DNA from: Bryobacteraceae bacterium
Lineage (GTDB): Bacteria; Acidobacteriota; Terriglobia; Bryobacterales; Bryobacteraceae
DNA length: 64,000 nt
Reading direction: 5' to 3'
Assembly (NCBI GenBank): GCA_019752335.1
Contig: JAIEMJ010000031.1
Location: 62,001 to 126,000, forward strand
Shown: in pieces, positions 54,189 through 62,488 of the stretch
Layout of the letters: every line of letters begins with the position of its first letter
How positions within the stretch are numbered: position 1 is the first letter of the stretch
Position numbers and translations under genes: made by a program
The notes under the pieces: model-generated
The model's database searches: none
What the model saw: the letters and a program-made list of their open reading frames with translations, nothing else
Told to the model about the DNA's origin: nothing

Positions 54189-55193
54189 TTAGGCGAACGC
54201 CTTGACGAGGGCTTCGAACTGGACTTTGAGGGAATGCGAATGCGGGGTGACGGCGGGAACCGGCCGTTCGACGCCGAGTAGCGCGTAGACGGCCATCTGG
54301 GCGGCGCGGACGGAGTATTCCACGGTGAAGACGACGTCGTCCGGAATTTCGACGAACTGGCTGACGAAGGCGAAGTTCCGGGAACCGCGGGGGACGGGCA
54401 AGGGGCGGTCCGCCTGCATTCTCGGCATGAACATGCTGGTGATGTAGGGCATGCGGCAGGGGATGCAGTTCGCGGTGCTGACCATGTCGCGATCAAAGCG
54501 CAGATGGCCGCAGAGTTCGGTGAGGATCTCGGCCCCGGTACACTCGTCCATGGGCTTCGGGACGAAGTTGCCGACGCGGTCCGGGAAGAGGGAGTAGCCC
54601 CAGAAGACCTGGACGCCTGGCGGCTGGTGGCGGAAGTGCGGCTGATGGGCCAGGACGATCGACAGCATCCAGTTCGAATCCGGGAAAGTGACCAAGCCCC
54701 CGGTGCCGTCCAGATTGCCGCTGAATTCGAGCATTTCGGCGAAGAAGCCGGGCTGGTGGAGGGTAACGGTAAAGGACTCCCAGCAAGCCTGGGAGATGGA
54801 CCGGTTGAAGGCGGCGGGCGAGCCGAAGTCCTCACGGCCGGCGGCCAGTTTCTCCCACAGGGTCCAGCCGCCGCTGTCGGCTTTGGTGCGCTTGGCGGGG
54901 GCGGTGGTGAGGGAGCCGAGGCTTGAAGCATCGGTCATGGAGGCGTTCTGGAAGAAGACGAGGGCGGTGGGCGGGACGGCAAAAGATGCCGGTTGGCCTT
55001 CGCGTCGGCATTCGATGCCGGTGATGAGGAATTCGCCGTCGACGGTTTCGTGGACCAGATCCGTCACCAGGCAGTTCGGCACAAATTGCACACCTTGCGC
55101 TTGAAGCCAGGCGGTGAGGGGCAGGACGAGCGAGTCGTACTGGTTGTAAATGGTGCGTTTGACGCGGCACGCGATGGACGAGGCGAAGGGCAA
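54189..55193 (-). pseudogene. ohyA: Oleate hydratase, N-terminally truncated
   Basis: The remaining frame is 334 aa from a TTG at 55193, but family homology begins only at residue 11 (VKRTIYNQYDSLVLPLTAWL). Oleate hydratases are about 530-590 aa. The missing part includes the FAD-binding GxGxxG and roughly the first 250 residues. The rest (FQNASMTDASSLGS, GGWTLWEKLAAG, SWESFTVTLHQPG-like segment, PMDECTGAEILTELCGHL) is well preserved. The break coincides with the start of the divergent, also truncated, preT. Very unlikely to be active. Confidence 0.85.
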
Positions 55194-56070
55194 GGCGCTG
55201 TTGCGCTGCGCGCCTGCGACGGGCCGTCAGGTGGCGGTGGTCGGGTCGGGTCCGGCGTCGCTCTCCTGCGCGGGCGAACTGGCGCGGCGCGGGCATCAGA
55301 TAACGGTATTCGAGAAGCGTTCACTAGCGGGCGGGCTATCTACCTATGGAATCATTTCGTTGCGCGAGCCAATGGAAGCGTCGCTTGAAGAAGTGCAGAT
55401 GATCGAGCGGCTGGGCGTCCGCATCGAGACCGGCGTGGAAGTTCAAGCGTTGGATGAGCTTCGCGCGCGCTTTGACGCGGTGTTCCTGGGGATCGGGCTG
55501 GGGCGCACGCCGGCGCTGGGGATTCCCGGCGAGGAGCACATTCTGGACGGACTCGACTACATCGAACAGAGCAAGCTGGACCCTGCGGCGATGAAGATCG
55601 GCCGGAGCGTAGTAGTGATCGGGGCTGGGAATACGGCGATCGACTGTGCCACGGTCGCGAAGCGGCTGGGCGCCTCGCGCGTGACGCTGGCGTACCGCGG
55701 TTCTGAAGAGGGCGTCCGCGCCTATCCGCACGAGGTCGACTTCATCCGGCGGGAGGGCGTCGAGTTCCGCTTCCACGCGCAGCCGTCCCGCGTCGTGGTG
55801 GAGGGGGGCGTGGTGACCGGCCTCGCTTGTGGCGACTTCATCCTGCCGGCGGACCAGATCGTGAAGGCGATCGGCCAGCAGAAGCTGCCGGGCTTCGGCG
55901 TCGCGTTGGAGCGTGGGTTCGTCCGGGTGAACGACGAGTTCGAAACCAGCGTGCCGGGCGTCTACGCCGGGGGCGACTGCATTCGCGTGAAGAACGCCGC
56001 TTCCACGGTGATGGCCGTGCAGGACGGCAAGCTGGCCGCGCAGGCCATTGATCGGAGTTTTCGTGGCTGA
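55150..56070 (+). CDS. preT: PreT-like dihydropyrimidine dehydrogenase subunit, lacking the iron-sulfur domain
   Basis: 306 aa. FAD- and NAD(P)-binding part of a GltD/PreT-type protein: VAVVGSGPASLSCAGELARRG (about 28-48), VVVIGAGNTAIDCATVAKRLGA, and the C-terminal GVYAGGDCIRVKNAAST. Full-length PreT is about 410-450 aa with an N-terminal domain carrying two 4Fe-4S clusters. Here homology begins at RLTRHAMD, the position matching RLQRFVTD of E. coli PreT near residue 115, so that domain is lost. It overlaps preA by 8 nt. Electron transfer to PreA should be impaired, though the truncated protein may retain flavin reductase activity. Confidence 0.8.
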   Translation: MVRLTRHAMDEAKGKALLRCAPATGRQVAVVGSGPASLSCAGELARRGHQITVFEKRSLAGGLSTYGIISLREPMEASLEEVQMIERLGVRIETGVEVQALDELRARFDAVFLGIGLGRTPALGIPGEEHILDGLDYIEQSKLDPAAMKIGRSVVVIGAGNTAIDCATVAKRLGASRVTLAYRGSEEGVRAYPHEVDFIRREGVEFRFHAQPSRVVVEGGVVTGLACGDFILPADQIVKAIGQQKLPGFGVALERGFVRVNDEFETSVPGVYAGGDCIRVKNAASTVMAVQDGKLAAQAIDRSFRG

Positions 56071-57433
56071 TCTGAGGATTAACTTTGCCGGCATTCAGTC
56101 GCCGAATCCCTTCTGGCTGGCGTCGGCTCCGCCGGCGAACTCCGGCGCGCAAATTCACCGCGCGTTTGAGGCGGGCTGGGGCGGCGCGGTTTGGAAGACG
56201 ATCGGTCCGCCGGTGCTGAACGTCTCGAACCGCTACGGCGCGTTCAACTATGGCGGGCAGCGCATGGTGGGGATCAACAACGTCGAGCTGATTTCGGACC
56301 GGCCGCTAGCGGTAAACCTGCGCGAGATCGCCGAGGTGAAGCGGGCGTGGCCGGATCGCGCGGTGATCGTCTCGGCGATGGTGGCGAGCCAGGCGCAGGC
56401 CTGGCACGACATCGTCCGGCAGATTGAAGACACCGGCGCCGACGGCATTGAGCTCAACTATGGCTGTCCGCACGGCATGAGCGAGCGCGGCATGGGCGCG
56501 GCGGTGGGCCAGGTGCCGGAGTATTGTGAGCAGATCACGCGTTGGGTGATGGAGGTGGCGACGATTCCGGTGATCGTGAAGCTGACGCCGAACATCACGA
56601 ATATTGTGAGTCCGGCGCGCGCGGCCGTGGCGGCGGGGGCGAATGCGCTGTCGTTGATCAATACGGTGAATTCGATTACGGCGGTGGACCTCGACACGTT
56701 CGAGATCTCGCCCAGCATCGGCGGCAAGGGCGGGCACGGTGGTTACGCGGGCCCGGCGGTGAAGCCGATCGCGCTGAACATGCTGTCGGCGTTGGGCGCG
56801 GACGGCATCGGCCTGCCGATCTCCGGCATGGGCGGCATCGCCACGTGGCGCGACGCGGCGGAGTTCCTGTTGCTCGGCGCGAGCAGTTTGCAGGTCTGCA
56901 CGGCGGTGATGCACCACGGCTTCCGGATCATCGAAGACCTCTGCGACGGCCTGAACCATTGGATGGACGAGAAGGGCTTCGCGACGATCGCCGACGTGAG
57001 CGGCAAGAGTCTGCCGCGCATTTCGGACTTCCAGCATTTTGACCTGTCGTTCCGCGCCGTGGCGCGCATTGACGAGTCAAAGTGCATTCAGTGCAATCTG
57101 TGTTACGTCGCCTGCAACGACACGGCGCACCAGTGCATCGATCTGGTGAACGCGGCGGGAGAGGTGGTGCCGCCTTACTCTTATCCGGTGGAGAGCAATG
57201 GCAAGGCGGAGGCGTTGAATCGTCCGCGTCCCGTGGTCCGCGAAGTGGATTGCGTCGGCTGCCGGCTTTGCTACAACGTCTGTCCGGTGGAGAAGTGCAT
57301 CGCCATGGTCCCCGAGCCGTCGGGTCGCGCGCCGGTGACGTGGGCCGAACTGAGCGCGGCGGAACCGGCGGTGACGGAAGACTGGCAGGCGATGGAAGAG
57401 TACCGTAGGAGGGTCGGCATTCATGTCCACTAA
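56063..57433 (+). CDS. preA: PreA, NAD-dependent dihydropyrimidine dehydrogenase subunit
   Basis: 456 aa from the GTG at 56063 (GGAG 5 nt upstream), 8 nt inside preT. An N-terminal dihydroorotate-dehydrogenase-like FMN barrel (FAGIQSPNPFWLASAPPANSG, GIELNYGCPHGMSERGMGAAVGQ, VKLTPNITNI) and two C-terminal 4Fe-4S motifs: CIQCNLCYVAC near residue 341 and CVGCRLCYNVCPVEKC near 396. With PreT it reduces uracil and thymine to the dihydro forms. Complete, and followed by the hydantoinase with an 11-nt overlap. Confidence 0.92.
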   Translation: MADLRINFAGIQSPNPFWLASAPPANSGAQIHRAFEAGWGGAVWKTIGPPVLNVSNRYGAFNYGGQRMVGINNVELISDRPLAVNLREIAEVKRAWPDRAVIVSAMVASQAQAWHDIVRQIEDTGADGIELNYGCPHGMSERGMGAAVGQVPEYCEQITRWVMEVATIPVIVKLTPNITNIVSPARAAVAAGANALSLINTVNSITAVDLDTFEISPSIGGKGGHGGYAGPAVKPIALNMLSALGADGIGLPISGMGGIATWRDAAEFLLLGASSLQVCTAVMHHGFRIIEDLCDGLNHWMDEKGFATIADVSGKSLPRISDFQHFDLSFRAVARIDESKCIQCNLCYVACNDTAHQCIDLVNAAGEVVPPYSYPVESNGKAEALNRPRPVVREVDCVGCRLCYNVCPVEKCIAMVPEPSGRAPVTWAELSAAEPAVTEDWQAMEEYRRRVGIHVH

Positions 57434-58820
57434 ACCGTCCACTCAACCCTTGCTGATTCGCAACGCCGACATCGTCACCGCGGACTCCCGCTATCGCGCC
57501 GACATCTACGCCGAGGGCGAAACCATTACGCGCATCGGGCAGCAACTCGAAGTCCCTGTCGGCGCCGAGATCATTGATGCCACCGGCCGGCTCGTCTTTC
57601 CCGGCTTCATCGATCCGCACGTGCATCTCTACCTGCCCTTTATGGCGACGTTCGCCAAGGATACGCACGAGACGGGTAGCATCGCCGCGCTGGTGGGCGG
57701 GACGACGACGTACCTCGAAATGTGTTGCCCGTCGCGGCTGGACGATGCCCTCGAAGGTTACGAACTCTGGAAGAGCAAAGCCGCGGGCGCCAGTGCCTGC
57801 GACTATTCCTTCCACATGTCCGTCACCCGGTTTGAGAAGCACACCGAAGCCCAGTTGCGCGAGATCGTGCGGGACGGCATCGCGTCGTTCAAGATTTTTC
57901 TCGCCTATAAGGACTTCTTCGGCGTCGACGATGGCGAAATGTATCAGACGTTGCGCTTGGCCAAGCAACTCGGCGTGATTACGACGGCGCACTGCGAGAA
58001 TGCCGAACTGGTGGGGCGTTTGCAGGCGAACTTAGTCGCCGAAGGCAAGACGGGCCCGGAGTGGCATGAGCCGAGCCGCCCCGAGTCAGTCGAGGCGGAG
58101 GGTACGCATCGCTTTGCCACGTTCCTCGAGAATACGGGCGCGGCGGGCTACGTCGTGCACCTCTCTTGCGCGGGCGCGTTGCAGGCGGCGATCGCCGCCA
58201 AACAGCGCGGCACGCGGCTGTGGGTGGAGAGCGTGCTGCCGCACTTCCTGCTCGATAAGACCTACGCCGAGCGTCCCGGCGTGGAAGGGCGCAAGCACGT
58301 GATGTCGCCGCCGCTGCGGGACCGGCGCAATCAGCGCGTCTTGTGGGATGCGCTCGCCGCCGGGCTGATCGACACCGTCGGCACGGACCATTGCCCCTTC
58401 GATACCGCGCAGAAAGAACTGGGCGAAAGCGCGTTTACGCAAATCCCCAACGGCATTCCGGGCATTGAGGAGCGCGTGAATCTGCTCTACACCTACGGGG
58501 TGAAGCGCGGCACGCTCGACCTGCATCGCTTCGTCGACGTGGCCAGCACGCGGGCGGCCAAGCTCTTCGGCCTCTTCCCGCGCAAAGGCACCATCGCCGT
58601 GGGCAGCGACGCGGACCTCGTCGTCTATGACCCGAGTTACCGCGGCACGGTGTCGGCCAAGACGCAACACACGAACTGCGACTACAGCGGCTTCGAGGGC
58701 TTTGCGCTGGAGGGCCGGCCAGCGGTGGTGACGGTGCGCGGCCGGGTTCAGGTGCGGGACGGCGTCTTCGTGGGTGAGCGGGGCCGGGGTCGCCTGCTGC
58801 GGCGCGAGGCGGGCTACTGA
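57423..58820 (+). CDS. hydA: Dihydropyrimidinase/hydantoinase
   Basis: 465 aa. Opens hydropyrimidines to N-carbamoyl-beta-amino acids. Metal ligands His66 and His68 in DPHVHLYLP, the carboxylated lysine Lys157 in SFKIFLAYKDFFG, His190 in TTAHCENAE, His in VHLSCAGAL, and Asp in VGTDHCPFD. GGAGGG precedes the ATG, which overlaps preA by 11 nt. The M20 gene starts 1 nt after its stop. Allantoinase or hydantoinase activity cannot be excluded, but the operon supports dihydropyrimidinase. Confidence 0.93.
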   Translation: MSTKPSTQPLLIRNADIVTADSRYRADIYAEGETITRIGQQLEVPVGAEIIDATGRLVFPGFIDPHVHLYLPFMATFAKDTHETGSIAALVGGTTTYLEMCCPSRLDDALEGYELWKSKAAGASACDYSFHMSVTRFEKHTEAQLREIVRDGIASFKIFLAYKDFFGVDDGEMYQTLRLAKQLGVITTAHCENAELVGRLQANLVAEGKTGPEWHEPSRPESVEAEGTHRFATFLENTGAAGYVVHLSCAGALQAAIAAKQRGTRLWVESVLPHFLLDKTYAERPGVEGRKHVMSPPLRDRRNQRVLWDALAAGLIDTVGTDHCPFDTAQKELGESAFTQIPNGIPGIEERVNLLYTYGVKRGTLDLHRFVDVASTRAAKLFGLFPRKGTIAVGSDADLVVYDPSYRGTVSAKTQHTNCDYSGFEGFALEGRPAVVTVRGRVQVRDGVFVGERGRGRLLRREAGY

Positions 58821-58821
58821 G

Positions 58822-60057
58822 ATGACCGTCGACCCCCAACGCGTCATCCGCGACCTCAAGGAACTGCGCGCCCTGACCTGCGACGAGCACGGTGCGCAGC
58901 GCGTCGCTTGGACCGATACCTGGCTGCAGGCCCGGGACTGGTTCACCAACAAGCTCGCCGGGTTGCCGGTGGAGGACCACCTCGACGCCGCCGGCAATCG
59001 CTGGGTGACGTTGGCTGGAGGTTCTCCCCAGGCGTTGATCCTCGGGAGCCACCTGGACTCGGTGCCGAACGGCGGTTGGCTCGATGGCTGCCTCGGGGTC
59101 CTTGCGGCGCTTGAAGTCCTGCGCGCTTTTGCGCGTGAGGGAACGCCGCCGGTCACCATCCGGCTGGTCGATTGGGCCGACGAAGAGGGCGCCCGCTTTG
59201 GCCGCAGTCTACTGGGCTCGTCGGCCTTCGCCGGCACGCATACAATTGACGCGGATCGCGGGCGGCTTGACCGGGACGGCATTCGTCTCGAAGATGCCCT
59301 GCGTCGTTGTGGCGTCGAGATTGACCGTTTTCCGGAAGCCGAGGCCGAACGCGCTCATGCGGCCGCGTATCTGGAACTGCATATCGAGCAAGGTCCGGTG
59401 CTCGAAAGCCTAAACCTGCCCATGGGCGTGGTGCTGGGGACCAAGGGCGTCGAGCGGCACGCGATCACCTTCCGGGGGCAAGAGGCGCACTCGGGGTCGA
59501 CGCCGATGAACCAGCGCCAGGACGCTCTGGCCGCCGCCGCGAAGCTTGCGCTCGAGATCCGTACGATCGCCCGCCGGCACTCCGACGCCGTCTGCACCAT
59601 GGGGAGCGTGAAGACCTTTCCCGGCATCGTCACGGCCGTTGTGGGCCGTTGCGAGTGTACGCTGGACCAGCGCGACCTCGATCCTCAGGTCCTGGCCCAG
59701 ATGTATGCCGAAGCCCGCGCCGCCAGCCAGCGTTTTGCCACGGAGGAGGGCTGCACGGTGGAATGGTCCCGCATCTGGGGCATCGAGCCGGTGCCCTTTC
59801 ACCCCGCCCTGATCGCCCTGGCCGGTGATCTGCACTGTCTACCGTCGGGCCCCCTGCACGACGCCGCCGAAGTCGCGCGCGCCGACATTCCTACGGCGAT
59901 GCTCTTCGTGCAGTCGCTGAAGGGGATCAGTCACAACAAGATCGAGGACACGCGCGAAGAGCACCTGGCCCTGGCCATCGAGCGGTACGCGCAACTCGCC
60001 GCCCGCACCGCGGAGTGGATCACTTGTAGGACGGGCCTCCTAGCCCGTCGCAACTAA
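58822..60057 (+). CDS. M20 family N-carbamoyl-beta-alanine/allantoate amidohydrolase
   Basis: 411 aa from the ATG at 58822, 1 nt after the hydantoinase stop. Zn-dependent amidase of the AmaB/HyuC type: ILGSHLDSVPNGGWLDGCLGVLAALEVLR, VDWADEEGARFGRSLLGSSAFAG, YLELHIEQGPVLES, and HDAAEVARADIPTAMLFV. It would remove the carbamoyl group in the third step of the pathway. The last eleven residues (TCRTGLLARRN) are encoded by a hairpin repeat element (60024-60050) and probably replaced the original C-terminus. Confidence 0.92.
   Translation: MTVDPQRVIRDLKELRALTCDEHGAQRVAWTDTWLQARDWFTNKLAGLPVEDHLDAAGNRWVTLAGGSPQALILGSHLDSVPNGGWLDGCLGVLAALEVLRAFAREGTPPVTIRLVDWADEEGARFGRSLLGSSAFAGTHTIDADRGRLDRDGIRLEDALRRCGVEIDRFPEAEAERAHAAAYLELHIEQGPVLESLNLPMGVVLGTKGVERHAITFRGQEAHSGSTPMNQRQDALAAAAKLALEIRTIARRHSDAVCTMGSVKTFPGIVTAVVGRCECTLDQRDLDPQVLAQMYAEARAASQRFATEEGCTVEWSRIWGIEPVPFHPALIALAGDLHCLPSGPLHDAAEVARADIPTAMLFVQSLKGISHNKIEDTREEHLALAIERYAQLAARTAEWITCRTGLLARRN
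60025..60050. repeat. Hairpin repeat inserted at the 3' end of the amidohydrolase gene
   Basis: TGTAGGACGGGCCTCCTAGCCCGTCG: arms GACGGGC (60030-60036) and GCCCGTC (60043-60049), 6-nt loop. It shares TGTAGGA and GGCCTCC with the element at 37294. It lies within the coding sequence, supplying the last codons before the TAA at 60055. Confidence 0.7.
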
Positions 60058-60292
60058 CCTCTTTCCCCGTCGCAAAGAGTTTACCTTTTCGTAACCATCA
60101 TCTACTTGAAAATTACTCAGCTTCAGGCGCAATCAAGTCGGCACGGGCAGACCGCATTGCCCCCACTACCCCTACGAACTTAGTCACCACCTCTTGGCCC
60201 GATTTCTCAAGATGACCAAGTGAACGGGACTTGCGTGACCGAGGGCAAGTGGTAATGACACACGGGGTGGCGAGGCGTACTAATCTGGAACG

Positions 60293-61525
60293 ATGGATCG
60301 ACGTCATTTTCTTTCTGCTGCCGCTGGGGCGCTGAGTGCTTCGGCTCAGGAGTTTCCGGTTCCGGCGGAGATTCGCCAGTTGAAGCCCATGACCGCGGGC
60401 GTGGTGCCGATTGCGGATGCTGAGCGGCAGGGGCGGTTGGACAAGGCCCGGCGGTTGATGCGGGAGCAGAAGGTGGGGGCCATCTTCTTGGAAGCTGGTT
60501 CGAGCCTTTACTATTTCACGGGCGTCCGGTGGACGCCGTCGGAGCGGCTTTTTGGTTTGGTGATTCCGGCTCAAGGCGAGTTGGGCTGGCTGGTGGCGGC
60601 GCAGGACGAGAAGCGCGCTTCCGAGGTCCTGCGGGCGGGGCAGGACGTCCGCGTTTGGTCGGATGATCCCTTTCCGCGCCTGGCCCAACTGCTGAAGGAC
60701 CGCGGCGTGGCGGCGGGGACTTTGGGGATGGATGAACGCGCGCGGTTCTTCGTGTTCGACGGCATCCGGCGGGCGGTGCCGGGCCTCGAATTCACGAATG
60801 CCGACGGGGTGACGGCGGGTTGCCGGATGCAGAAGTCGGCGGCGGAACTGGCGTTGATGCAGCGCGCGAGCGATGTGACGATTGCCGCTTACAAGGCGGG
60901 CCTCGCGACCTTGCGCGAGGGGATGCCGCAGAACGAATTGCAGAGTAACATCCACGCCGCTTACCGGGCGCTGGGCTATCCGGGCTACGTCTCGGTCATG
61001 TATGGCCAGTACACGGCGTTTCCGCATGGCAGCATTACGCCGCAGAAGCTCAAGCTGGGCGACTTCGTGATGATCGATGACGGCTGCACGGTGGAGGGCT
61101 ACCAGAGCGACATTACGCGCACGGTGATCTTCGGGAAGCCGACGGACCGCCAGCGGAAGGTCTGGGCGCTGGAACGTAAAGCGCAGGATGCGGCATTGGC
61201 CGCGGCGCGTCCGGGCGCGCCTTGCGAGGCGGTCGACCTGGCCGCGCGCAAGGTGATTGAAGCCGGCGGCTTCGGGCCGGGCTACAAGACTCCCGGACTG
61301 CCGCATCGTACGGGCCACGGCATCGGGCTCGACGGCCACGAGTGGACCTATCTCGTGAAGGGCAGCAAGACGCCGCTCGCGAAGGGCATGTGCTTCAGCG
61401 ATGAACCGATGATCGCCATCTACGGCGAGTTCGGCGTGCGACTGGAGGACTGCTTCTACATGACGGACGATGGTCCGCGGCTCTTCTCGAAGCAAAGTCC
61501 GGCCATTGACCAACCGTTCGCCTGA
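60293..61525 (+). CDS. M24 family Xaa-Pro aminopeptidase-like protein
   Basis: 410 aa. N-terminal signal of Tat/Sec type (MDRRHFLSAAAGALSASAQ), a creatinase-N domain (about 45-185: VGAIFLEAGSSLYYFTGVRW), then the pita-bread catalytic domain with all five metal ligands visible: DDGCTVEGYQSDITRTV (Asp, Asp), GHGIGLDGHE (His), FSDEPMI (Glu), VRLEDCFY (Glu). It should cleave X-Pro N-terminal bonds in the periplasm. Followed 10 nt later by a half-length paralogue. Confidence 0.9.
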   Translation: MDRRHFLSAAAGALSASAQEFPVPAEIRQLKPMTAGVVPIADAERQGRLDKARRLMREQKVGAIFLEAGSSLYYFTGVRWTPSERLFGLVIPAQGELGWLVAAQDEKRASEVLRAGQDVRVWSDDPFPRLAQLLKDRGVAAGTLGMDERARFFVFDGIRRAVPGLEFTNADGVTAGCRMQKSAAELALMQRASDVTIAAYKAGLATLREGMPQNELQSNIHAAYRALGYPGYVSVMYGQYTAFPHGSITPQKLKLGDFVMIDDGCTVEGYQSDITRTVIFGKPTDRQRKVWALERKAQDAALAAARPGAPCEAVDLAARKVIEAGGFGPGYKTPGLPHRTGHGIGLDGHEWTYLVKGSKTPLAKGMCFSDEPMIAIYGEFGVRLEDCFYMTDDGPRLFSKQSPAIDQPFA

Positions 61526-61535
61526 GGTTACCCCT

Positions 61536-62000
61536 ATGCAAATGAATACCGATACCTATCAAAAGCGCATCGCGGACGTGCAGGCGGCGATGAAAGAGTT
61601 TGGCCTGGCGGCGATCGTGATCGAGCCCGGCGCGGCCATGCAGCATCTCACGGGGGTGCGCTGGGGCCGCAGCGAGCGCAGTTTTCTGGTGGTGATTCCC
61701 GCGCAGGGAGCGCCGGCGTTTGTGGTGCCGGGCTTTGAAGAAGAGCGGGCCCGGGAACTGACGCCGAAGGGCGCCGATATCCGGGTGTGGCAGGAAGACG
61801 AGTCGCCGTCGGAGCGGGTGGCGCGGATCTTCGCGGATCGTGGCGTGGTGTCGGGCCGGGTGGGGATGGAAGAGAGTCTACGGTTCTTTATCTTCCAAAA
61901 CCTGCGCCGGGCGGCGCCGAAGTTTGAGTATGTGACGGCGCAGCCGGCGTTGAAGTCGGCAGGGGTGAATCTGGTGGCGCCGCCGCGGTCGCGGCCTTAA
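61536..62000 (+). pseudogene. Truncated M24 paralogue (creatinase-N domain only)
   Basis: 154 aa from the ATG at 61536. It aligns with the N-terminal half of the preceding gene (for example HLTGVRWGRSERSFLVVIPAQG against YFTGVRWTPSERLFGLVIPAQG) and stops just where the catalytic domain would begin (LKSAGVNLVAPPRSRP). None of the metal-binding residues are present. Either a decayed tandem duplicate or a stand-alone binding domain; I favour decay. Confidence 0.7.
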
Positions 62001-62011
62001 GGCTTGAGGCC

Positions 62012-62488
62012 TTAGGGTTTCTCGCGCCGCCAGACGAGTTCCACGGAAAAGTCGCCCGCGACGGCGGTGAGCGTTAAGTGATCGCCTGTGAAGCGGTACT
62101 TGCGGCGGAGGTCCGTGCCGACCCAACTTGGCACCAGACAAGCCTCCACATGGTGGATCACCTCGCCGACGCGCTCATCGACCGTGAACGTACCGTAGTA
62201 GGCAATGAATCCGGCGACTGCTTCGCGAATTTCGGCGTCGGCGGCTCGCCCCGTGGCAAAGCTGACGCCGCTTGCGAGAGTCGACCGCCGCCCGGGCCGC
62301 ATTAACTGCGCGGACATGCGCCCCGCGGAGTCGTAGGTGATGCGGCCGACGGGGCGTTCGGAGTACGGATAGTCCACTTTCCCATTCGCGCCGCGGCGGG
62401 CGTAGCTCACGAGGTTCCACACTCCCAGAAGCTGGTCGCGCACGGGGGGCGCGGCCAGGGCGGCGAGGAGGGATCGGCGTCGGGTCAC
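62012..62488 (-). CDS. Lipocalin-like domain protein
   Basis: 158 aa from a GTG at 62488 that overlaps the stop of the TonB receptor by one base (TAGTG), so it is likely coupled to it. Lipocalin_5-type barrel: LLGVWNLVSYARRGANGKVDYPYSERPVGRITYDSAGRMSAQ, IAYYGTFTVDERVGEVIHHVEACLVPSWVGTDLRRKYRFTGD; conserved LxGxWxLVS opening. The arginine-rich start (MTRRRSLLAALAA) suggests an export signal. Binds a small hydrophobic ligand by family analogy; no ligand is known. Confidence 0.82.
   Translation of the reverse strand: MTRRRSLLAALAAPPVRDQLLGVWNLVSYARRGANGKVDYPYSERPVGRITYDSAGRMSAQLMRPGRRSTLASGVSFATGRAADAEIREAVAGFIAYYGTFTVDERVGEVIHHVEACLVPSWVGTDLRRKYRFTGDHLTLTAVAGDFSVELVWRREKP

Noticed and set aside
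60113-61513. 466-codon frame opposite the M24 peptidase
   Set aside because: Arg/His-rich antisense product with no domain; the sense frame has all five metal ligands.
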